Source of the DNA: Nocardioides xinjiangensis
Lineage (GTDB): Bacteria > Actinomycetota > Actinomycetes > Propionibacteriales > Nocardioidaceae
Direction of reading: 5' to 3'
Assembly: GCF_017916455.1 (NCBI RefSeq)
Contig: NZ_JAFMSY010000001.1
Span: 787,882-851,881, forward strand
Length of the DNA stretch: 64,000 bases
Under the pieces are notes generated by a model. The model did not search any database and was not told the origin of the DNA. It was given only the letters and a program-made list of their open reading frames with translations. Below, one piece after another: positions 40,823 to 51,200 of the stretch (position 1 is the stretch's first letter; the number at the start of each line of letters is the position of its first letter). Position numbers and translations under genes: made by a program.

Positions 40823-41383
40823 TCACAGCCGGCACGCCTGCGTCAGATAGGTCTCGAAGGCCTCCCCGCCGGAGGCGATGAACGCGTCCGGGGCGCCTAC
40901 CGCTGCCGGGTCCAACCCGAGCCCGACGAAGTCGTAGAGCCCGCCGATGAGGATGTAGTAGCCGCTGCGGGCCGGCAGGGACAGCTCCGCCGGGACCCCG
41001 GTCGCGACGAGGGCGCGCGCCGCCCTGCGCACGGTCGCCCTGTCGACCTTGCCGCGCGCGTACTGCCGCTGCACCTCGTCCACCGTGCGGAACTCCGCGC
41101 AGAACTCCGCGTCGCTGGCGACCGGGACCTCACCCGTGAACGGCGGGGTCGTCGGCCCGGACGGGCGGCTGTCACTGGCTGGGTCTTCCGTTGCGGTGGA
41201 CCCTGCGGCGCTCGGTCCGGCAGGAGCGCCGGTGTCGCCAGCAGGCCTCTGCACGAAGACGATCAGCCCGACGAGCGTCGCCAGGGCCACGGCCAGGCCC
41301 GCCCGGGCCATCGACCCGGACCGCTCGACATCTGACGGTTCGGCCACGTGTTCCTGCTCCTCGGCTGCTGATCGGGAGGACAT
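40823..41383 (-). CDS. hypothetical secreted or membrane-anchored protein
   Basis: The product is 186 aa from the ATG at 41383; an upstream in-frame start at 41413 is possible. One N-terminal hydrophobic segment (ARAGLAVALATLVGLIVFV) follows an acidic cytoplasmic start. A low-complexity Ser/Thr/Pro/Ala stretch comes next (about residues 50-85). The C-terminal domain has DAEFCAEFRTVDEVQRQYARGK and ends in TYLTQACRL, so its two Cys could form a disulfide. No family is recognised. Confidence 0.65.
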   Translation of the reverse strand: MSSRSAAEEQEHVAEPSDVERSGSMARAGLAVALATLVGLIVFVQRPAGDTGAPAGPSAAGSTATEDPASDSRPSGPTTPPFTGEVPVASDAEFCAEFRTVDEVQRQYARGKVDRATVRRAARALVATGVPAELSLPARSGYYILIGGLYDFVGLGLDPAAVGAPDAFIASGGEAFETYLTQACRL

Positions 41384-41484
41384 GATCGCACTCGAGGGCG
41401 GACGACCCCTCACGGCGCCGCCGAGTCACCTGGGCTTCCTCGTGGGTGCACACGTGCAGCCGGTCATCGCGAACCGCAACGCAA

Positions 41485-41513
41485 GGGGGCCACACCGTCA
41501 CGGTGTGGCCCCC
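41485..41513 (-). terminator. hairpin after first GH78 gene
   Basis: GGGGGCCACACCG, loop TCA, CGGTGTGGCCCCC make a perfect 13-bp stem 23 bp past the stop. The stem base is the same as at 32143 and 51974. Confidence 0.8.
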
Positions 41514-41536
41514 TCTCGCGGTCAGTCCTGTCGGGG

Positions 41537-44500
41537 CTAGGCCGCCTTCCTCCTCACGACGCGGATGGTCGCCTTCGCCAGCACGTCACCTCCGCGGTCC
41601 AGGACCCTCAGGACCGTCTTGCCGGACAGGCTCCTGGGCACCCTCGCGATGAGGACTGCCTTGCCGTCCTTCACCTCGACGGCACCGAGCTTCCTGCCGC
41701 CCAGGGTGAAGGTGACCTTCTTGACCGCCAGGTCGCGAACCCGGATCTTGACCCTCTTGCCGGCCCGCACCTTCGACTTCACCTTGACCTTGGGCTCCAC
41801 CGTCGGGGTGGTGGGATCGGGGCTGGTGGTCGGCGTGGGGGTCGGGCTGGTGGTCGGCGTCGGGGTGACCGTCGGCTCCTCGGTCGGCGGGGTGTCGTCG
41901 GCCGGAGCGAAGGTGTACGAGCCCGGCCCGACCTCGTACACGGCGTAGCCGTCCTCGCTCTTGACGAACTCCGCCTCGCCGCCGGTCACGTCGGCCTCGT
42001 CGCCGCCGGTCGGCGCCCAGATCTCCGCGGTGGAGTTCGAGGGCACGGTGACCGACAGGGTGGCAGCGTCGTCGCCATCACGGGTCCATTCGCTGAGCAC
42101 CTCGCCGTAGGGCGTCACGTACTCGCCGCTGACCTCTCCGAGGTTGCCGACGAGCTGCGGCTTGATGACCAGGTCGCGGTAGCCGATGGAGTCGTCAGCC
42201 TGCTTGATACCTGCGAGTCCGGCGGTGAACCACTCGTCGATCTGGAGCAGGATCATGTGGTTCTGCGACTGTCGCAGGTCCCAGTACTCCGGGATGGTGG
42301 TGAGGCCGCCGGGGTGCTTCTCGGTGGACTGCAGGAAGTAGCCGTAGCTGGGCTGGGTGTCCTCCTGGAGCAGGTCCCACAGCACGTCCTGGCGGCCGTT
42401 GTCCATCAGTGCGCGGGTGACGGGGCCGAGCCCGATCATGCCGGAGTTGAGGTGCGGACCGCCACCGTTGGGCTGGTAGGAGTAGATCTGTTCGACCAGC
42501 TCGTCGAGGACCACCTGTCGGTTCTCCTCGGTGACCAGGCCGTAGTCGAGGGCGATGCCCTGGGCGGTCTGGCCGCCGACGGAGCTGGTCTGGTTGATTG
42601 TGTACTTGCGCAACGCGGGGTTCCAGAAGCGCTCGTTGTAGGTGGCCCGGATGTTTCCGGCGAGCGTCTTGTACTCGGCGGCCTTGGCGTCGAGACCCAG
42701 CTCGGCAGCGAGCTCCGACATGTGGTTGGCCATCTTGAAGTAGGCGCCGGTCGCGGTCATTGCGCGGTTGGTCGAAGCGCGGTCGGCCGAGGCCCAGTCC
42801 CCGAGGCCGTTGTCGACGTAGTACTGGTCTGAGCCGGTGGTGCCTGCCGTGCGCCGGTTCTTGATGTAGTCCATGTAGAGGACCATCGAGTCCCAGTGCT
42901 TGCGAGCGGTCTCGAGGTCGCCGTAGTTCTTGTAGAGCCAGTACGGCGTCAGGACGACAGCCCCGCCCCAGTTCAGGTCGTTGCCCAAACCGGATCCGGA
43001 CAGGCGGACCTGGTCGTTGGGAGTGGTGGAGGGCACGAAGCCGGCGTTGATACCGGTCTTGGTCTGGGCGCCCTCGATGGCCTCCATCATGGTGTGCAGG
43101 TACGCGGCCATGTCGTAGTGCTTGTCGATGGCCGGCATCGACTGGATCATGTCGGCCAGCCAACCGGCCTTCTCGCGGTTGGGGCAGTCGGTGAAGTACG
43201 ACTGCATGTTGCTCATGATCGAGTACTTCGACATCTTGTGGATGCGGTTGATGCGCTCGTTGTCGGTTTCGACGCGCCCCGCCTCGGGCGCGGTCGCGTG
43301 GGTCTGCAGGCCGGCGATCATGCTCGTGGTCGGCGTGAACCCGGCTGGGAGGCCAGTCACCTGGACGTACTGGAACCCGTCGTAGCCGAACTGGGGGTGC
43401 CAGGTCTCGCCATCGGGGTCGCCCCAGGTGGTGTAGGTGTCCAGGGTCTGGGTGCCGGTGGTGCCGACGCTGCCCTCGACCATGTCGAGGACGTTGATCA
43501 GGCCCTTCTGGGCGGGGTCGGTGGTGTTGAACGACTCGCCGAACTGCATCTTCACCGTCGTGCCGGCGGGGAAGACACTCGCGCCACCGGGGGTGGTGAG
43601 CTCGACGAAGCCGGAGAAGGCCTGGCCCATGTCGAAGATCCACGTGCCGGGGTGGCCGTCGACCTGCCAGACCTTCTGGGCCTGGAAGCGGTCGACGATC
43701 TCGACGGGCTCTGCGCCGCGCTCGGTGAGGTCCATGTCGAGGTTGGGGGTGCCGACGATGCCGGCGTCCATCCAGTTCACGTCCTGGCCGTTGCGGCGCT
43801 TGGCGGTGGCGGTGAGGTCGCTGTTGCGGTTCTTCCAGCCGACCTGCTCGAAGCGGGCGTCGTAGTCGGTGCCGCCCCACCAGTGGTCGGTGATGGCCGG
43901 GCCGGTGGCGGTGCGCCAGGTGCGGTCGGAGACGACGTTGCTGGTGGTGCCGTCGGAGTAGGTCAGCTCGACGCGCGCGATGAGGCGCGGAGTGACCCGG
44001 GTGTTGGGCGAGTCGCGCTCGCCGGAGCGTGTCACTACCGCTCCGGCCGCGTGCGCGCCGGTGAGCGGCGACTCGAGAGTGACGGTGTTGGTGGCGGCGT
44101 CGACCGCGGTGACGCGACGCTGCTCCAGCCGCACGCCGGCATCAGCGGTGTCGACGTTCAGGGTGTATCCCACGTTGATGCCCGCCACGCTTGCCAGCGT
44201 GACAGTCGTCGCACCGACCGTGGTGGCGGCGGTCAGCGAGGTCGGGACGACGGCTGCTCCGAGGATCTTGCTGTAGGAGTCGGTGCGTCCGTAGGCGGGG
44301 TTCTCCGTCTTCTGCATGAAGGCCTCGCCGTTGCCGAGCTCGACGGCGATGGTGTTGCCGGCACCGGACTCCAGCAGCTTCTCGATCGGGTAGCTGCGGT
44401 AGGTGATGGCAACCTGTTCATTGGCGCCACCGGGAGCAAGGACCTCTTCAGTGACGGCCTTGCCGTTGACGGTGGAGACCTGGACGCCGAGGCCGGCCAG

Positions 44501-45076
44501 GACCAGGCGTGCCTTGGTGAGCGTCTTGGCGGGGTCCACCGTGATCTGCTTCGCGAAGATCGGCATCGGGCCCTGCGGGTTGCGGGTGGGGTGCTCGATC
44601 CACTGGGCATTGCCCCAGTCGGACTTGTTGAGCAGGCCCATCTCGAAGAACTGCGGCTCGCTCCACTCGGAGACCTGTCCGTTGTTGTCCCACACGCGGA
44701 CCTGCCAGTACACCTGCTGTCGCGAGTTCAGGGGCAAGCCCTTCCACACCACCTGTGCCGACGCCGAGGACGTCACCTTGCCGGTACGCCAGAGGTTGGC
44801 CCGAGGCAACGTGGCCTCGGTCGAGGAGGCGCGGATCTCGTACGCCATCTGGACGTCGACGTCGTCGAGGAGCCAGCTGAAGGACGGCTTCTGGTTGCCG
44901 AACGCGTACAGCGGGCCGGTGCGCCCGTCGACGCGAGGTCGCTCGACGGACGGGGTGCCGGACGGCGCGACGGTGGCGGCCTGAGCCGTCGCGGACGTCG
45001 GGACGACGGTCGTCGCCCCCAGCGCCAGGGAGAGCCCCAGCGCTGCCACCAGGCCGGTGGTCTTCGTTGTCTTCAT
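41537..45076 (-). CDS. secreted GH78 alpha-L-rhamnosidase
   Basis: The product is 1179 aa from the ATG at 45076 (AAAGGG upstream); an in-frame ATG at 45163 is less likely because it lacks a signal peptide at the N terminus. Residues 1-35 are the signal peptide. An Ig/FnIII-like domain (about 38-148) is followed by the GH78 N-terminal domain, interrupted at about 282-352 by an inserted beta segment. The (alpha/alpha)6 catalytic barrel starts near 610, with DCPNREKAGW at 630-639 holding the general-acid region. YGYFLQSTEKHPGGLTTIPEYWD lies near the candidate base. A Thr/Pro linker and a basic 85-residue C-terminal module follow. It likely releases terminal alpha-L-rhamnose outside the cell. Confidence 0.92.
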   Translation of the reverse strand: MKTTKTTGLVAALGLSLALGATTVVPTSATAQAATVAPSGTPSVERPRVDGRTGPLYAFGNQKPSFSWLLDDVDVQMAYEIRASSTEATLPRANLWRTGKVTSSASAQVVWKGLPLNSRQQVYWQVRVWDNNGQVSEWSEPQFFEMGLLNKSDWGNAQWIEHPTRNPQGPMPIFAKQITVDPAKTLTKARLVLAGLGVQVSTVNGKAVTEEVLAPGGANEQVAITYRSYPIEKLLESGAGNTIAVELGNGEAFMQKTENPAYGRTDSYSKILGAAVVPTSLTAATTVGATTVTLASVAGINVGYTLNVDTADAGVRLEQRRVTAVDAATNTVTLESPLTGAHAAGAVVTRSGERDSPNTRVTPRLIARVELTYSDGTTSNVVSDRTWRTATGPAITDHWWGGTDYDARFEQVGWKNRNSDLTATAKRRNGQDVNWMDAGIVGTPNLDMDLTERGAEPVEIVDRFQAQKVWQVDGHPGTWIFDMGQAFSGFVELTTPGGASVFPAGTTVKMQFGESFNTTDPAQKGLINVLDMVEGSVGTTGTQTLDTYTTWGDPDGETWHPQFGYDGFQYVQVTGLPAGFTPTTSMIAGLQTHATAPEAGRVETDNERINRIHKMSKYSIMSNMQSYFTDCPNREKAGWLADMIQSMPAIDKHYDMAAYLHTMMEAIEGAQTKTGINAGFVPSTTPNDQVRLSGSGLGNDLNWGGAVVLTPYWLYKNYGDLETARKHWDSMVLYMDYIKNRRTAGTTGSDQYYVDNGLGDWASADRASTNRAMTATGAYFKMANHMSELAAELGLDAKAAEYKTLAGNIRATYNERFWNPALRKYTINQTSSVGGQTAQGIALDYGLVTEENRQVVLDELVEQIYSYQPNGGGPHLNSGMIGLGPVTRALMDNGRQDVLWDLLQEDTQPSYGYFLQSTEKHPGGLTTIPEYWDLRQSQNHMILLQIDEWFTAGLAGIKQADDSIGYRDLVIKPQLVGNLGEVSGEYVTPYGEVLSEWTRDGDDAATLSVTVPSNSTAEIWAPTGGDEADVTGGEAEFVKSEDGYAVYEVGPGSYTFAPADDTPPTEEPTVTPTPTTSPTPTPTTSPDPTTPTVEPKVKVKSKVRAGKRVKIRVRDLAVKKVTFTLGGRKLGAVEVKDGKAVLIARVPRSLSGKTVLRVLDRGGDVLAKATIRVVRRKAA

Positions 45077-45190
45077 GTTGACCCTTTCGAGTGCGGTTGC
45101 GGGCCATCGCCTGGATGCACCTCGACGGGAGTCGCAGGCGCGGTGAACCGACCCGGGGAACAAGCCCGAGGCGGCGCCCGCCGTCCGCCG

Positions 45191-45200
45191 GAAGCGCTTC
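45191..45200. promoter_or_regulatory. half-conserved LacI-type palindrome
   Basis: GAAGCGCTTC is a perfect 10-bp palindrome 115 bp before the GH78 start. It shares the GAAGCG core with the flanking operator-like sites but lacks their outer TG/CA pair. Confidence 0.4.
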
Positions 45201-45267
45201 TCGTGGGTCCGGGGAGGGCGAGGTGACGGCGGTCACAAGGTAGGTACCCCGCGCCGACCGGGTCCAG

Positions 45268-45279
45268 TGAAACGCTTCA
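45268..45279. promoter_or_regulatory. LacI-type operator, site 2
   Basis: TGAAACGCTTCA is the exact reverse complement of site 3 at 45377. It lies in the divergent GH78/kinase promoter region. Confidence 0.65.
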
Positions 45280-45376
45280 GGTTGACTGATTTCGGCCATC
45301 CACGGGAGCTAGCCGGCTCGACGGTCCCGCGCTCGGAAGGGCGCAGCGCGCCTGTGCCCCGGCGCGCGATGAGGCG

Positions 45377-45388
45377 TGAAGCGTTTCA
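45377..45388. promoter_or_regulatory. LacI-type operator, site 3
   Basis: TGAAGCGTTTCA lies 109 bp from site 2 (about ten helical turns). Two identical 12-mers in opposite orientation suggest looping or paired occupancy. Confidence 0.65.
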
Positions 45389-45578
45389 TCGCTGTCTCCA
45401 GAGGTCCACCGCACCGATCGGAGTTCGAGCGACATCGGCCGTCCCCGCGCCGGTCGCGCGGCGACGTTCGGGTACGACGGCCGATCGGTCTACGATCACA
45501 TCGGGCCGGTCCGGCCCCCACACCCCCACGGTCCTGCTGCCCCTGAGCGAGATGCGGGACCACAAGAGCAGGTTTGCG

Positions 45579-46754
45579 ATGTCCAGTTCACCCGCTGCGT
45601 TGCCCGGCATCGACGGGCTCGACCGACGAACCCCGCGCGTGCCGGACGTGGTGCTGGGCCTGCTGGTCCTGGCGGGCACGCTGGTGAAGATCGACGAGCA
45701 GCAGAGCTGGACCGTCGTCGCGCCGAAGTCCAGCGTCGAGTTCCTCATCTTCGTCACCGCGGCCGCCGCCTTCGCGGCGCGGACCTTCCCCGTGCCGGCC
45801 CTCGTGGTGGCCTCGGTCCTCGACGCGGTGCCACACTGGCTGCCCATCGGCGGCGCCGGCTACCACCTCAGCTTCATGATCTGCCTGTACATGGTCTCGG
45901 CCTACAGCGGGCGTCGCACGGTGCAGGTCGCCGTCGCGGTCGTGTTCGTCGTCCAGGTCGGTCTGATGGCCTGGGTGCTCGACTGGAGGTGGGGCCACCT
46001 GTTCATCGCGGTGACAGCGCTGTCGGTCGTCCTCCCCACCGCCCTCGGCGCCGCCACCCGGGCGCGGCACGCAGCGTTGCTGGCGATGCGGGCTCGAGCC
46101 GAGGAAGCAGAGCGGTCGCGCCACTCGGAGGCTCGCAAGCTCCTGGCCGAGGACCGGCTGCGCGTCGCACGCGACCTGCACGACTCCGTGGCGCACCAGA
46201 TCGCGGTCATGAACCTGAACACGGCGGTCGCGTCGAGTGCCCTGCCGGACCGACCGGAGGACGCCAGTCGAGCACTGCTCACCGTCCGTGAGGCCGGGCG
46301 GTCGGTGATCGACTCCATCAGCGACCTGCTTCGCGGGCTGCGCGAGGAGAGCTGGGACGACCTCGAGCCGAGCTACACCTCCGACGAGCTGACGACCCTG
46401 GTCGAGGAGTTCCGCACCCTCATTCCGTCCCTCGACGTCGAGCCCGACCTCGGCACGGATGCCCGCCCCGTCAGCGCGGTGACGTACCTCGTCGTCCGCG
46501 AGTGCCTCACCAACGCCTACAAGCACGGTGACCACCAGGCGCCGATCGAGCTGGCGCTGCACCGAGGCGCAGGCACGTTCTCCTTGCGCGTCTCCAACAC
46601 GACGCGGGAGCCGACCTCCGACTTCGTCGAGGGCTTCGGCCTGCGCGGCATGCGAGAACGGGTGGCGGCCGCCGGGGGCCGGCTCGAGGTCTCGTGCGCG
46701 GACAGGACGTTCGTCGTGTCCGCCGAGGTGCCGGAGGAGGCCGGAGCCACATGA
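45579..46754 (+). CDS. NarL-type sensor histidine kinase
   Basis: The product is 391 aa from the ATG at 45579; an ATG at 45552 is an alternative. Four to five transmembrane segments lie between residues 23 and 155. A short coiled segment leads to the HisKA_3 box RVARDLHDSVAHQIAV with phospho-acceptor His201. The N box (VVRECLTNAYKHGDHQ) and G box (GFGLRGMRERVAAAGG) follow. There is no extracytoplasmic sensor domain, so sensing is probably within the membrane. It overlaps the response regulator by 4 bases. Confidence 0.92.
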   Translation: MSSSPAALPGIDGLDRRTPRVPDVVLGLLVLAGTLVKIDEQQSWTVVAPKSSVEFLIFVTAAAAFAARTFPVPALVVASVLDAVPHWLPIGGAGYHLSFMICLYMVSAYSGRRTVQVAVAVVFVVQVGLMAWVLDWRWGHLFIAVTALSVVLPTALGAATRARHAALLAMRARAEEAERSRHSEARKLLAEDRLRVARDLHDSVAHQIAVMNLNTAVASSALPDRPEDASRALLTVREAGRSVIDSISDLLRGLREESWDDLEPSYTSDELTTLVEEFRTLIPSLDVEPDLGTDARPVSAVTYLVVRECLTNAYKHGDHQAPIELALHRGAGTFSLRVSNTTREPTSDFVEGFGLRGMRERVAAAGGRLEVSCADRTFVVSAEVPEEAGAT

Positions 46755-47410
46755 TCGGGGTCCTCGTCGTCGACGACCAACAGCTCATCCGCAACGCCGT
46801 CGCCGAGCTCGTCGCACACGAGCCGGACATGCACCTGGTGGAGACCGCGGAGAACGGTGTGGACGCCGTTCGCAAGGCGAAGGAGCTGGCGCCGGACGTC
46901 GTCGTGATGGACGTTCGGATGCCCGTCATGGACGGCATCGAGGCCACCCGCATCATCACCCAGGACGAGCCGGGCGTGCGCGTGCTCATCCTGACCACCT
47001 TCGAGGACGAGCCGGAGTACGTCGTGCGGGGCGTGCGGAGCGGTGCTGCGGGTTTCGTGGGGAAGGGGGCTGAACCTGAGGTGATCGTGGAGGCGATCCG
47101 GACGGTTCACCGCGGTGAAGGCCTCCTCACCCCGCGAGCCACCAAGAACCTCCTCGACCGGTACGCCGGGGCGGCCGGCTCGGGCCAGCTGCACCCCGAT
47201 CTCCGATCGCTCACCCCCCGCGAGATCGACATCCTGCGCCTCGTGGCCGAGGGGCAGACCAACCAGGCCATCGCCGATGACCTCGGCATCTCGGTGGTGA
47301 CGGTCAAGACGCACATCAACCGCACGATGACCAAGGTGGGCCGTCACGACCGAGCACAGCTGGTGGTGCTCGCGTTCGAGACCGGTCTCGTCACTCCGCG
47401 CTATCGCTGA
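46751..47410 (+). CDS. NarL/FixJ family response regulator
   Basis: The product is 219 aa. The receiver domain (1-120) has acidic pocket Asp8/Asp9 and phospho-acceptor Asp54 in VVVMDVRMPVMDG. The LuxR-type HTH is at about 155-215 (LTPREIDILRLVAEGQTNQAIADDLGISVVTVKTHI). The ATG overlaps the kinase stop by 4 bases. Targets are unknown; neighbouring glycosidase promoters are obvious candidates. Confidence 0.94.
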   Translation: MIGVLVVDDQQLIRNAVAELVAHEPDMHLVETAENGVDAVRKAKELAPDVVVMDVRMPVMDGIEATRIITQDEPGVRVLILTTFEDEPEYVVRGVRSGAAGFVGKGAEPEVIVEAIRTVHRGEGLLTPRATKNLLDRYAGAAGSGQLHPDLRSLTPREIDILRLVAEGQTNQAIADDLGISVVTVKTHINRTMTKVGRHDRAQLVVLAFETGLVTPRYR

Positions 47411-47757
47411 GCCCGGACGCGGTGCCGTGCATCGCGCCGGACCGGGATCCGCCCGCGTGCCATGGCGGACTGCGGCCCGGGCACCGGCTCGCACGCTCCA
47501 CGGACGGGACCCCCGCTCGATCGGCTACTGCGACCGCAGTACGTGCAATTGCGGCGTCAGGCTGACGCGCGAGGAACGGAGCAGCGGTTGTACTTGCGCC
47601 TGTGACTGCCGTCACCGTCGACCCCGTTGAAACGACTCACCACGTCCGGGCGCTCTCCCCCGGGCTGTGCGGAGCGCTTCCCCGGGCGTGCGACGACCCC
47701 GTGCTCGCCCGCGCACGCACGTCATGGCCGCCCCACGTCAACGCCAAGGAGCTCGCG
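47411..47757. other. intergenic region before small HTH gene
   Basis: The 347 bp carry no supported gene. They include a LacI-type site at 47628-47639. A frame open upstream of the HTH gene is rejected because a strong Shine-Dalgarno marks an internal start. Confidence 0.55.
47628..47639. promoter_or_regulatory. LacI-type operator-like site 4
   Basis: TGAAACGACTCA matches the shared core with one arm degenerate. It is 119 bp before the small HTH gene. Confidence 0.5.
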
Positions 47758-47976
47758 GTGGACGACACAGCGACCAAGGTCCGAATCGTGCCCGATCGGA
47801 CCACGTTGAACATCCTGAGCGCCTTGGCCCGGGGCAAGACCGTTGCTGAGGCAGCAACGAGCTGCAACGTCTCCGAGAGCACCCTGCGCCGCAAGATCGC
47901 CCTCCTCCGGCGGCAGTGGGGAGTCGACTCCACCGTCCAGGTCGTCGTCATCGCCGTCCGCCGGGGGCTCATCTGA
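47758..47976 (+). CDS. small HTH-only LuxR-like protein 1
   Basis: The product is 72 aa from a GTG preceded by AAGGAG at 7-base spacing. Its HTH reads LNILSALARGKTVAEAATSCNVSESTLRRKIALLRRQWGV, followed by VQVVVIAVRRGLI, which matches the end of a LuxR/NarL output domain. No receiver or other sensor domain is present. It lies between the two-component genes and GH106 paralog 2. A second protein of the same kind (56266-56466) lies downstream of paralog 4. It could be a constitutive regulator or a dimerisation partner of NarL-type proteins. Confidence 0.75.
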   Translation: MDDTATKVRIVPDRTTLNILSALARGKTVAEAATSCNVSESTLRRKIALLRRQWGVDSTVQVVVIAVRRGLI

Positions 47977-48148
47977 GCCGGGGTGCTGCCGAGGTGCCGC
48001 GCACGCGGGCTCTCCAGACGTCCGGCGGCAACCCGATGGCACGCTCCAGACGTCCGCTCCCGCCCGCACGGGCGGTCGTGGCCGATAGCAGTCAACTTCG
48101 CCGCGATGTGTTGACCGTCACATCGGGAAGTCCTGAAGGTGTCCGTGT

Positions 48149-48160
48149 TGAAACGAATCA
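48149..48160. promoter_or_regulatory. LacI-type operator-like site 5
   Basis: TGAAACGAATCA lies 52 bp before the start of GH106 paralog 2, close to where a promoter would be expected. Confidence 0.55.
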
Positions 48161-48212
48161 GACCCGGCCGAGAGTCGCTCAGCCGGCGCTGACGCACCTG
48201 ATCGGAGACCGC

Positions 48213-51200
48213 ATGAACCCGACATCGCCAGCCCTGCGGCTGCGCGGCAGGACGGCGGCGACCGCCGTCGCCCTGAGCTTGTCCGTGGGCCTCTCGTCCA
48301 TGGCGCTGGGGCTGGGCGCCAGCCCCTCGGCCGCCGAACCGTCCGCAACGCCCTCGAGTGCGGTGTCGACGCTGAAGTCGCCCGCGGTGAAGAAGAGCTC
48401 CGCCTTCGCCAAGCAGCTCGAGTCGAAGTTCATCGACCCCGACCGGGTCTACAGCACCGACGTGCGCTGGTGGCTCGGTGACGCGTCCGCCACCGACGAG
48501 ACGCTGCTCGAGGAGATCCAGGCGCTCTACGACGCGGGCTTCCGCGGCGTCGAGCTGTGCATGCAGGACGACACGGTCGCGGCGAACGACGTGTACGCCT
48601 ACGGCACCGAGATGTGGGCGCACAAGTGGGAGCTGATGATGAACAAGCTCCTCGACCTCGGGATGGGCGTCTACCTCACCTCAGGCACCAACTGGTCCAC
48701 CTCGAACGTCCCGGGCCTGGACCCGACCAGTCAGGCCGCGATGCAGAACCTGACGCTCGGCACGGGCACCGTCGAGGCCGGCCAGACGCTCTCGACGCTG
48801 ACCCCGCCGGCAGCGAACGCCCGCCGCGCCGGCGCGAGGTTCGTCACCGCCTACGCGTACAAGGTCACCGCCGGCAACACCGTCGACCCGAGCTCGTTCG
48901 TCGACCTCAAGTCGCGCGTCACCCAGGGCGCCGACGTGTGGACCCAGAACGTCGACTGGACCGCGCCGAGCGACGGCACCTACCGGGTCTTCGGGCTGTG
49001 GACCCAGGGCACCTACCAGGCATCCCAGCCGTCGGCGCAGCCCAGCTACGCCACGAACTACTTCGACACCCGAGGCGTGCAGGCGCTGCGGGAGTTCTGG
49101 GAGGAGCACTACCTGGCCGACCCCGCGCTGCGGGAGAAGATCGCCAAGGGCGACGTCCAGCTGTTCATGGACTCTCTCGAGATGAGCTACGGCACCGGTG
49201 GCATGACGTGGTGGGCCGAGGACGCCGCCGCGGAGTTCCAGAAGCGCAAGGGCTACGACATCACGCCGTACCTGTTCCTCATCCAGGGCGTCGACAACGT
49301 CTGGAACAACCCCTACCACCGGGTCCAGACCGCCGGCACCTACCGCCTCGACGGCGCGGAGGACCGCCGCCAGCGCATCATCAACGACTGGCAGGACGTG
49401 CTGACGCAGCTCTACCGCGAGCGGATGCTGCAGCCGATGAAGGAGTGGCTGAACTCCGTGGGCGTCGAGACCCGCGCGCAGATCTCCTACGGCAAGCCGA
49501 TCGAGATGTCCGAGCCGGCGATGGACGTCGACTACCCGGAGGCCGAGAACCGCAACCAGTACAACCAGGTGGACATGTTCCGCTACTGGACCGGTGGCGC
49601 GAAGCTCGAGAACAAGGTCCTGTCCACGGAGACCACCGCGCTGAACTTCGCCTGGAACGGCACCCACCAGCTGCGCCTCGAGGACGCCTACTCGCAGTTC
49701 GCGGCCGGGTTCCAGCGCACCATCTGGCACATCTGGACCGCCGGGTACGGCTACGGCAACTACCAGTGGCCCGGTTACGTCACCCGGGGGACGTTCACGC
49801 TCGTCTCGACCCGGGCGCCGTCGTCGAAGAACTATGACGAGTTCAACGCCCACCTCGGTCGCGTGCAGCGGCTGCTGCAGACCGGCAAGGCGCGCTCGGA
49901 CGTCGGGTTCATCACCCAGAAGTTCGTCCACGGCATGGCGTTCGGCGGCGGCACCGGCAGCAACAACCGTGCGATGCAGTGGCAGAAGGCCCACCAGGGC
50001 ATCCACTACCGCTCCACCGAGCTGCAGGACAACGGCTACACCTACGACTACTTCAGCCCCCGGTTCCTCTTCGACGACGACGTCAAGTTCGACCAGCAGA
50101 CGAAGACCATCGAGAAGGCCGGCTACAAGGCCGTCGTGCTCTACCAGGACTGGCTCGACATCGACGGCGCCCGCCGCCTGCTCAACTGGGCCAAGCGTGG
50201 CCTGAAGGTCGTCATCCTCGAGGACGCCGCCACCCGCACGCCGTTCAACGACGGCAAGGACGGCGCGCTGAAGAAGGTGATGGACGAGATGAAGACCCTG
50301 CCCACCGTGCGGCAGGCGACCGTCTACGACAACATCGACTACTTCAGCGAGACCCCCGGCGGCTACCAGGACAACGTCCTGGAGAAGCTGCAAGAGCTCG
50401 GCGTCGAGCCGTACGCCGGCTACTCCGAGCCCAACCAGCAGCTCCTCGGTCAGACCCGTGAGGACGAGTCCGGCAACCGCTACGTCTACCTCTACAACTA
50501 CGACGACGGCTCCTACCGCGACAAGAGCCTCAACCCTGAGGTGCGCAACGCCCCCAACCCGGGCACCAACATCAAGACTGACCTCGAGATGGACGGCCAG
50601 TACGTCCCGTACACCATCGACGCGTGGACCGGTGAGGCCACCGAGCTCGCCGACTACCGCTGGGAGAACGGCAAGACCGTCGTCCCGGTCGACCTCGACT
50701 ACAACGACATCTCGCTCCTCGCGTTCGAGAAGGCTGGTGGCCAGCAGCTCCACGTGACCGACACCACCGCCGACACCGCTTATGCCACTGACAAGGGCGT
50801 GGCCGTCCGTGCGACGAAGTCCGGCAACATCGCCACGACGCTGAGCAACGGCAAGCAGTACACCGACGCCGTCACCGTCCCCGGCGCCTACGACATCACC
50901 GACTGGGACCTCACGGTCGAGTCGTGGCGCCCGAGCCCGACCGCGGGCGACCTGTCCCGCACCGAGGTGCTCGACGGCGTCACCACCACCAATCGCAAGA
51001 CGTCCACGGTGAAGACCGCCATCGACGTCAAGCTGGACAAGCTGACGACGTGGGACAACATCCCCCAGGTCGGCAAGGCCGTCTCCGGCACCGGTCACTA
51101 CGAGGCCACGTTCGACTGGGACGCCGACACCGCCTCGGGTGCCTACCTCGACTTCGGCGACCAGCTCGAGGAGTCGATGACCGTGTGGATCAACGGCACG

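Larger units (their letters stand above)
45077..45578. other. divergent intergenic region between GH78 and histidine kinase genes
   Basis: No gene is supported in these 502 bp, although a frame in phase with the kinase is open across it. It contains two TGAA-type palindromes (45268-45279, 45377-45388) and a shorter related GAAGCGCTTC (45191-45200). Confidence 0.65.

Noticed and set aside
41805..41890. Short tandem-like repeats near the end of the GH78 gene
   Set aside because: They encode the Thr/Pro linker of the enzyme and are explained by protein low complexity.
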